Assembly (NCBI GenBank): GCA_026874595.1
Contig: CM049317.1
Location: forward strand, 27,837,401-27,901,400
Length of the DNA: 64,000 nt
Direction of reading: 5' to 3'
Origin: Sipunculus nudus
Lineage: Eukaryota; Annelida; Sipuncula; Golfingiida; Sipunculidae
In this document: piece by piece, positions 59,110 through 64,000 of the stretch
Layout of the letters: each line of letters opens with the position of its first letter
How positions within the stretch are numbered: the stretch's first letter is position 1
Position numbers and translations under genes: made by a program
The notes under the pieces: generated by a model
Databases searched by the model: none
The model's input: only the letters and a program-made list of their open reading frames with translations
Told to the model about the DNA's origin: nothing

Positions 59110-60062
59110 CGAAGTTTTGTGGATACTATGTTTTTGACCGGGTTCCGCCGCCGCCGCCGCGTTCGTTTCCGGAGAACTCCTCTGAGACTACTGGACGGAT
59201 TTGTCTGAAACTTACACAAATTATCGGGTCACATATGAACTGGTGCCTAACCAAGTGGCCTTGACCCTTGACCTTTCCTCTCTGCCCAGCATCAGTTTGT
59301 GCGTCTGTTTCCACACATAAACCCACATATCTCGGGAACCGTTTAACCAATCAGGAAAAAATGTTTACACAAATGTAGCCCTTGGATAGCTTTATTACAT
59401 ACACAAAAAAAGGTGGCGCCACCTGCAACCATGTTTGCACAGTGTCCATCTGTTCATCTGCCTTGGGTTAAGATCACTCATATCTCTGCAGTGGTTTGAC
59501 TAATTCACCTAAAATTCAGCATGCGTATACATCCTAGATAGCTTTCTTGATTTTATGACAGGTGGCGCCACCTTACACAAATGTAGCCCTTGGATAGCTT
59601 TATAACATACACAAAAATGGTGGCGCCACCTGCAGCCATTTTTGCACAGCGTCCATCTGTTTGTCTGCCTGGGGTTAAAATCACTCATATCTCTGCAGTG
59701 GTTTGACCAAATTACCTGTAATTCAGCATGCGTATACATCCTGGATAGTTTTCTTGATTTTATGACAGGTGGAGCCAGCATCATTCACGTTCACGCTGTA
59801 GACATCCATGCTTATATCTCCGGACTCGTTTGACCAATCAGGAAAAAAAATTTACACCATTGTAGCCCTTGGATAGCTTTATAACATACACAAAAATGGT
59901 TGCGCCACCTGCAGCCATTTTTGCACAGCGTCCATCTGTTTTTCTGCTGTGGGATAAAATCACTCATATCTATGCAGTGGTTTGACTTTTCCACCTGAAA
60001 TTTTGCATGTGTATACATCTTGGATAGTTTCTTGTTCAAATAACAGGTGGCGCCACCTACAA
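59110..60062 (+). repeat. GGTGGCGCCACC-bearing tandem repeat
   Basis: It starts with GGATACTATGTTTTTGACCG and CCGCCGCCGCCGC, like the left end of 40265-42430. Then come repeated units with GTAGCCCTTGGATAGCTTTA, ACACAAAAATGGTGGCGCC, GCATGCGTATACATCCT and CTCATATCTCTGCAGTGGTT. Four intact GGTGGCGCCACC sites (59412, 59561, 59619, 60046) occur, and two decayed ones near 59769 and 59899. No genuine ORF. Confidence 0.75.
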
Positions 60063-60204
60063 TCATGTTTACGTGGCAGAGATCCATTCTAATATGTAAC
60101 ACATGTAACTCTATTTCCCCTTGCCACTCAATCCATGCCTCACTTCCCCCGTCCTACTCTTGATTTTGGCGGATACACGTCGTCGCTTGTAGACTACCTG
60201 TATT

Positions 60205-60830
60205 CTACATTCTGCTTGACTTTGCCAGTCTTGCTTTCCTCTTACTTTGATGAGCGAGCTTGGCCTTTTTTGTCCACAAGTTCGATAATAGCCATGGCTG
60301 CCTTCTTTGACTGTTTTCTTTCCTTGCTGATCTTAATCTCTTCCTCTCTCTTAATATGCTCCTCTTTCTTTCTCTTAAGAACCTCACTGTATTTTTATCT
60401 TGCTGACCTCATGTTGTAGCACAATTGCCTGGAGACTGGCTGATGAATAAAGTCTTCTCCGTGAAAATTATTTCAAGGAAGTGCTTGATTCTGCCCTCAG
60501 TGCATAATTCACTGTTTGATTAGAGCTGTCGCTACTTATGTTTATCCTGCAATTCCATACGTCCAATATATTCCCCATAGTGTTGAAAGACCCCTCAGCC
60601 TGAGGTCCTTGGAAACAGGTTAATACTCCTTTGACCAGCTTTGTCATGGCAGGATAACGCTTCAAACTGCTGACTCTGTGTCATCAGGCATCTACCCTGA
60701 TCTCTGTTCCATCTTCAGTTAGGCAGCAGGGCAAATTATTATCCTCACAGTAGAGATGGACCTCTTTAAAATACATTGCTGTTTCTTCCTCAGACAAAAT
60801 ATTTGTCACCATGTCTGGTAATTTATTAAG
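60205..60830 (-). pseudogene. Transposase-like C-terminal relic (hAT-like dimerisation region) with basic coiled coil
   Basis: The minus strand reads MVTNILSEEETAMYFKEVHL then YCEDNNLPCCLTEDGTE. After two stops it reads KRYPAMTKLVKGVLTCFQGP then QAEGSFNTMGNILD. After another stop a strongly basic helix follows, VLKRKKEEHIKREEEIKIS then KERKQSKKAAMAIIELV. The middle segment resembles the hAT C-terminal dimerisation block (Y-P-x-L-x-K-L ... E-x-x-F-S/N-x-x-G-x-I-L), which holds the last catalytic Glu in that superfamily (family knowledge). No DDE core is visible and the stops show decay. A non-hAT origin remains possible. Confidence 0.4.
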
Positions 60831-60839
60831 TTGCTATGG

Positions 60840-61400
60840 CTGTGTGCAATTGGATCAATAGCTGATAGAGCCTACAGAAACTCTGAATCCAGAGGCAGCT
60901 TTAGTCAGTGGTAGGGAATTCTTAGCTAGGACCCCAAACATGGTTGTCTTAAAAAATAAAGGTTTTTATAAAATACTAAAGGTGAATATAATAGTTTTTT
61001 TTTATAAATTAAAGCCATAAAACCAGGTACTTATGATCGTTATTTAAATTTGTGAAATTTGTATATCCTCGTTTCTCAATAGTTTCGTTTGACTGAAACT
61101 AAATAAATATTTGAGTGAATACTTTATAGTTGTATTTGAATATAAATGCAAATGTTCAATAGTTCCATCAGGAAACTGAATACAAATAGTGATACAGGTA
61201 AAAAGAAAGTATTTGAATGCAAGTGCAAATACTTTCAAAATTTATTCATGAATGCATTCATGAATACATTTATAATTTTATTTTGATAATCATTTAATCA
61301 GTTTTGTTATTTTAAAAAATCTTTTCAGATGATACTATTAGTATTTTTAATTAAAATTATATTTGGCCCAATAAACACAATTAATTTTTAATAAATAGTT
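60840..61400. other. AT-rich DNA, nothing recognised
   Basis: No coding signal. At its right end (about 61410-61445) lies a GTGACCCATGGGTCCCTTG terminus of the AGCTCAGCTGA family. Confidence 0.5.
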
Positions 61401-61502
61401 AAACACTCATGTCATGCAGTGCTGTGACCCATGGGTCCCTTGTTTTTTATTCCAAAGCCAAGTTGGTGATATAAAAATTATTGTTTGAAAGGCAAGATGG
61501 CA

Positions 61503-62000
61503 TTATATAAGGTAGTCCAAGCCGGCCCACGAAACTTGTTGCCCTGATCGGTCTGGATATCTGTTGGGTGTCGCCCAGTCTTCAAATATGTCTCTCATAG
61601 CAGCTGCCACCTCGGACGAGTTTTTGCTTTTCAGCGGTCGGGCCCAGGCGTACCGAGACATCACATCCACCACGGTCAAAATCATTTTATAACCATCGTT
61701 GTACGGAAAAATGACTCTGTGTGACATGTCGGTAAGATCAGCTTGCCACTGCTTATCGATAGTCCCCACAACAGTGCGCATACAGTCGAACACCCCTTTC
61801 CCATGTGGAGCGAGGCGCATACGGACGTATGCTTCTTGCTGTCGTAGGTAGCGCCATGCCTGTTCCCTTTTCTGCTGAGGCTTGCCTGAGAAGGTTTTGG
61901 CAAGTTTTTTCAGGATCAGCGCCGAGTTACCACTGTAAGCTGTGTCGGGGTGACGCACCGTGTCGTACAGGATTGCGTTCCTTTCTTTTTCTAACTCCAT
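61503..62000 (-). pseudogene. Polinton-type integrase, frameshifted and truncated
   Basis: A 165-codon frame from ATG at 62000. The N-terminal part is a basic helical region as in Polinton integrases. The RNase H-like catalytic core begins near residue 80, with WQADLTDM (first catalytic Asp at residue 88) and the following strands LTVVDVMSRYAWARPLKSK. A frameshift near 61560 moves the second catalytic Asp motif (T-D-Q-G type) into another frame at about 61541-61552. The frame then ends at 61503 inside the direct-repeat module, with no DDE glutamate and no C-terminal chromo- or SH3-like domain. The protein would insert element DNA into the host genome but cannot function as it stands. Its start overlaps the end of the upstream 197-aa ORF by about 10 bp. 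Confidence 0.8.
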
Positions 62001-62584
62001 GAGAACAGAGGGGCTAGATTGTAAATGTTCTCTTCCTCTTCAATGTCTTTAGGTATTTGCTTTTTTGTCTTTTTCCGTCGTTTTATATTCCTAGTGCTAA
62101 GTGGTGACACGTAAGGCGTACTGGGATACCCCTGTTGTTTTTGCAGCAGTTCATATTCTTTCTTTTGAGTGTCAGCAATCTTGCTTGTCATCTTCCTCTT
62201 AGGGGGCTTCTTGCTGGGTACTGCAGGTTCAGCCGAGGTGCTGATTTGCTTTTTAATCGATATTGGTGCAGCAGAGGGAGAAGCTGAAGGAAGGAAAGGT
62301 GCTGTGGTTGTAGCTGAGGTAGGGTCGGAACGGAACGGGTCCATACCACCCCTGTAAGTTTGGTACATATCATGTTGCTCTTTCATGAGCCTTATAAACT
62401 CAGCTTTAAGCTTCGGGTCATCTGGGTTTTCTTGCATTGCTTTTAGGAGGCGGTTGATTTTCGAGTCGTACACATTCATAGCAGCAACGGGAGGTTCGGG
62501 TGGGGGCTGACCTTGAGAGAGTTTTTTCAGCAGGCTGTCTAGACTGATAAGCAGTTCCTCATCTACAACACGTTTTTCACTCAT
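61991..62584 (-). CDS. Polinton-associated hypothetical protein, 197 aa
   Basis: An intact frame beginning MSEKRVVDEELLISLDSLL. A leucine-rich helical segment (residues ~8-25) is followed by a P-rich turn, then a second amphipathic helix (~37-75, NRLLKAMQENPDDPKLKAEF). Next is a disordered Thr/Ala/Pro/Ser-rich linker (~85-125) and a very basic tail (~127-180) with KKPPKRKMTSK and RNIKRRKKTKKQ, which resemble nuclear localisation signals. There is no enzymatic motif. The architecture suits a DNA-binding, scaffold or minor virion protein, but I cannot assign a function. It lies 20 bp after the 129-aa ORF and overlaps the integrase start. Confidence 0.6.
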   Translation of the reverse strand: MSEKRVVDEELLISLDSLLKKLSQGQPPPEPPVAAMNVYDSKINRLLKAMQENPDDPKLKAEFIRLMKEQHDMYQTYRGGMDPFRSDPTSATTTAPFLPSASPSAAPISIKKQISTSAEPAVPSKKPPKRKMTSKIADTQKKEYELLQKQQGYPSTPYVSPLSTRNIKRRKKTKKQIPKDIEEEENIYNLAPLFSWS

Positions 62585-62604
62585 CTTGTTCTCCAGTTAA
62601 TTTT

Positions 62605-62994
62605 TCACCCTCGTTTTGTGTCTGGGGGTGGATTTTTAATCATTTTTTGTGCAGAGTTGTGGTTCACAGCAGGACAGTTCAGGGCGCTGACCACCAGGCA
62701 GGACAACTGTTTACCTAAGGAACCACCATATTTACGGATGGTTCGGGGCCTTTCCATTTTAGATTTAGCTTTTCCAACTACTGTCAGGTGGCGCCTCCGT
62801 CGCCTTAATAAATTGTAAGTGTCTTTGTCCAGGTTGAAGTTCCCGTCGCAGACATTCCTTGCCACCTGGGACATGTAGGTGTAAAATCCTAAGGGAGCCC
62901 CGTTGATGAGCTGGGAGGCCTTCTTGGTCCCGGCATTGTTGATTGCTTTCAGCGGTTCCACCCAGGGAGCGGTGTCGTTTGAGAATTTATCCAT
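62605..62994 (-). CDS. Polinton-associated small basic protein, 129 aa
   Basis: An intact frame beginning MDKFSNDTAPWVEPLKAINN, whose start overlaps the ATPase end by 8 bp. Residues ~50-60 (VCDGNFNLDKDTYNLL) lead into a run of six basic residues interrupted only by His (RRRRRH, ~64-70), a KAKSKMERPRTIRKYGGSLG segment and a short hydrophobic stretch (SCLVVSALNCP). Animal Polintons often encode a small protein with an L-R-R-H-like basic patch followed by a G-G hydrophobic tail, which I recall being likened to adenoviral pX or other core/lytic peptides. Resemblance here is by layout only. Confidence 0.5.
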   Translation of the reverse strand: MDKFSNDTAPWVEPLKAINNAGTKKASQLINGAPLGFYTYMSQVARNVCDGNFNLDKDTYNLLRRRRRHLTVVGKAKSKMERPRTIRKYGGSLGKQLSCLVVSALNCPAVNHNSAQKMIKNPPPDTKRG

Positions 62995-63721
62995 AATACA
63001 CTTCTTCTACAGGCAGTCCAACCCTTGCTCCACCGTCCGAATACTGGGTTGTATCTAGAATAAAGAAAGAGTGCGGTTGGGTAGAGATGTCTTTGTATAC
63101 CCTCTTGATCAAGTCTGTTTTGTCCATTAAGCCAGCAAGGCGCATAATTTGTGCTTTCTCAGCAGGATTCTTGAATATGATTTTGTATTGGGCGTTGACT
63201 GTTATGTCACGGGCTGTTTTTCCCTGGAAGAAAATGTTCTGCACAATAAATATCACCGACATGTTGCGATGGTGACTGCCGCGCATGAACATAGTAGCCA
63301 GTCCAGTGTTTTTACTAACCTCATGTTGAAGGTCATCTAAAACAACCTGAGTAGGGGTGGATCCGTCCACATGGTTCATCACCTCGTCTAACCCCCTCAC
63401 GAACTCATGCACCAACCCCTCGTCTCTTAATTCATCGTACAGACCCTGCCATTCCATATAGGCCCATATGACCTTTTGGGGGTAAGGCTCCATGTATTTT
63501 TCCCTTAGGATTTTCTTCACCAAATGGGATTTTCCGGACTGGGAGGGCCCTGTGATAATTATGTTGCAAGGATGTCTAATACGGAAGTCCATGACTTGAG
63601 TGTCTTTGGTTATCGAGGTCAAGAGATGTTTCATATTAGGGACAAGCTTTGGGAACCCGTTAGTTAATCGGTCATATACCAGGTCAGGGTTTTTGATCAG
63701 ATCGTCACGACTCAAAGCCAT
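62987..63721 (-). CDS. Polinton packaging ATPase (FtsK/HerA superfamily)
   Basis: The ATG at 63721 (MALSRDDLIKNPDLVYDRL) is preferred over the upstream ATG at 63772, whose extra 17 residues look like leader DNA; this gives 244 aa. A Walker A loop GPSQSGKS sits at residues ~58-65 after the strand CNIIIT. The Walker B strand VVLDDL is at ~126-131. A segment GSHHRNMSVIFIVQNIFFQG (~148-167) matches the conserved R-G-x-H-x-x-x-S-x-x-x-x-x-Q-N strand and sensor of poxvirus-A32-like packaging ATPases (family knowledge). These pump genome DNA into preformed capsids. The frame is intact from start to stop with all catalytic residues present, unlike the neighbouring integrase. Length is usual for the family. 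Confidence 0.85.
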   Translation of the reverse strand: MALSRDDLIKNPDLVYDRLTNGFPKLVPNMKHLLTSITKDTQVMDFRIRHPCNIIITGPSQSGKSHLVKKILREKYMEPYPQKVIWAYMEWQGLYDELRDEGLVHEFVRGLDEVMNHVDGSTPTQVVLDDLQHEVSKNTGLATMFMRGSHHRNMSVIFIVQNIFFQGKTARDITVNAQYKIIFKNPAEKAQIMRLAGLMDKTDLIKRVYKDISTQPHSFFILDTTQYSDGGARVGLPVEEVYYG

Positions 63722-64000
63722 GATCACAAACACAAAATCAACCAACATACTGACAGACACGCAAAAGCCCAATCACACCGCTTTTTGTTCAAAAGACAAG
63801 AAGGTTAATTAAAAATGACTGTTTATTTACCAGTTGACGTTATAATTACATATTGAAAAAATATCATATTGAGTGACGCAAAAATGTTTTTTATTTCAAA
63901 GCCAAGTTGGTGATTTAAAAATGATTGTTTAAAAGACGAGTTGACATTATATTTACATATGATTTCAAGTGCTACATTATATTACAAATATTCACATTCT

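Larger units (their letters stand above)
61441..63955 (+). repeat. Three direct copies of a ~70-bp module bracketing the Polinton genes
   Basis: 61441-61509 and 63885-63955 share TGTTTTTTATT-CAAAGCC, AAGTTGGTGAT-TAAAAAT and ATTGTTT-AAA with only a few mismatches. A diverged third copy lies at 63782-63854 (TTTTTGTTCAAAAGACAAG, TTAAAAATGACTGTTTA). The first overlaps the broken end of the integrase. The other two are immediately upstream (minus sense) of the ATPase. Confidence 0.75.
61503..64000 (-). mobile_element. Polinton/Maverick (adintovirus-like) fragment
   Basis: Four minus-strand genes run ATPase, 129-aa ORF, 197-aa ORF, integrase. They overlap or nearly abut (8-bp overlap, 20-bp gap, 10-bp overlap), a virus-like packing unlike anything else in the window. 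An FtsK/HerA-type packaging ATPase together with a retroviral-type integrase is diagnostic of Polintons (family knowledge). DNA polymerase B, capsid proteins, protease and terminal inverted repeats are not in the window. They are either beyond 64000 or lost. Confidence 0.8.

Noticed and set aside
61682-61903. Second minus-strand frame inside the integrase
   Set aside because: Shadow frame over the recognised integrase coding sequence.
1-64000. tRNA, rRNA or other structured RNA genes
   Set aside because: None recognised by eye; only a covariance-model scan could exclude divergent copies.

Overview
The window reads as animal nuclear DNA, AT-rich and gene-poor, most probably from a bivalve or other mollusc. 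This is inferred from several things: tiny coding exons flanked by GT/AG splice sites, very long AT, poly-C and GGC microsatellites, and dense repeats of the AGCTCAGCTGA, GACCCATGGGTC and AGGTCA-rich type that I associate with mollusc genomes. Nothing looks prokaryotic: there are no operons, no ribosome-binding sites and no long intact host reading frames.

Host genes. At the left end three consecutive minus-strand exons (3893-3983, 1903-2030, 1258-1357) join in phase. They encode the activation peptide and the start of the catalytic domain of an M14 zinc carboxypeptidase. The rest of that gene lies off the left edge, and its first exon was not found. A well-formed plus-strand exon of an unrecognised gene sits at 52225-52403. 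Weaker exon candidates are at 5024-5112 and 42999-43056 (plus) and 19266-19364 (minus).

Left third (5-21 kb). A non-LTR retrotransposon 3' fragment (8405-8960) abuts a broken LTR-retrotransposon gag (9018-9997). Primer-binding site, LTR and TATA box follow at 10.14-10.76 kb, then a 180-bp satellite (10.77-12.08 kb). A decayed DNA element with two coding relics covers 13.1-16.7 kb, and a CCCAGAC-ended element covers 17.6-18.9 kb.

Middle (21-45 kb). AT-rich DNA with microsatellites leads to a 1.84-kb terminal-inverted-repeat element (26498-28338). A 6-kb palindrome-rich satellite (28436-34395) follows. At its right end lies a 134-bp copy of the LTR promoter segment, flanked by a 14-bp direct repeat. 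After that come AGGTCA-palindrome repeats, three copies of a GGATCC-ended MITE, a reverse-transcriptase relic, a second CCCAGAC-ended element and a TA-flanked element (43398-44907).

Right third (45-64 kb). This holds a Tigger/pogo element, several AGCTCAGCTGA-family elements, a 180-bp tandem array inside a GCCCCCGCC-ended element, and transposon coding relics at 56.2-60.8 kb. It ends with a compact minus-strand Polinton/Maverick (adintovirus-like) block at 61.5-64.0 kb: packaging ATPase, two small proteins and a frameshifted integrase.

The most striking unexplained pattern is regulatory-looking. Independent repeat families carry arrays of perfect nuclear-receptor-type sites: inverted AGGTCA with 3-bp spacing, and direct AGGTCA with 1-bp and 0-bp spacing. 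Others carry the palindrome GGTGGCGCCACC, or GTGANNTCAC words together with TGACGTCA.
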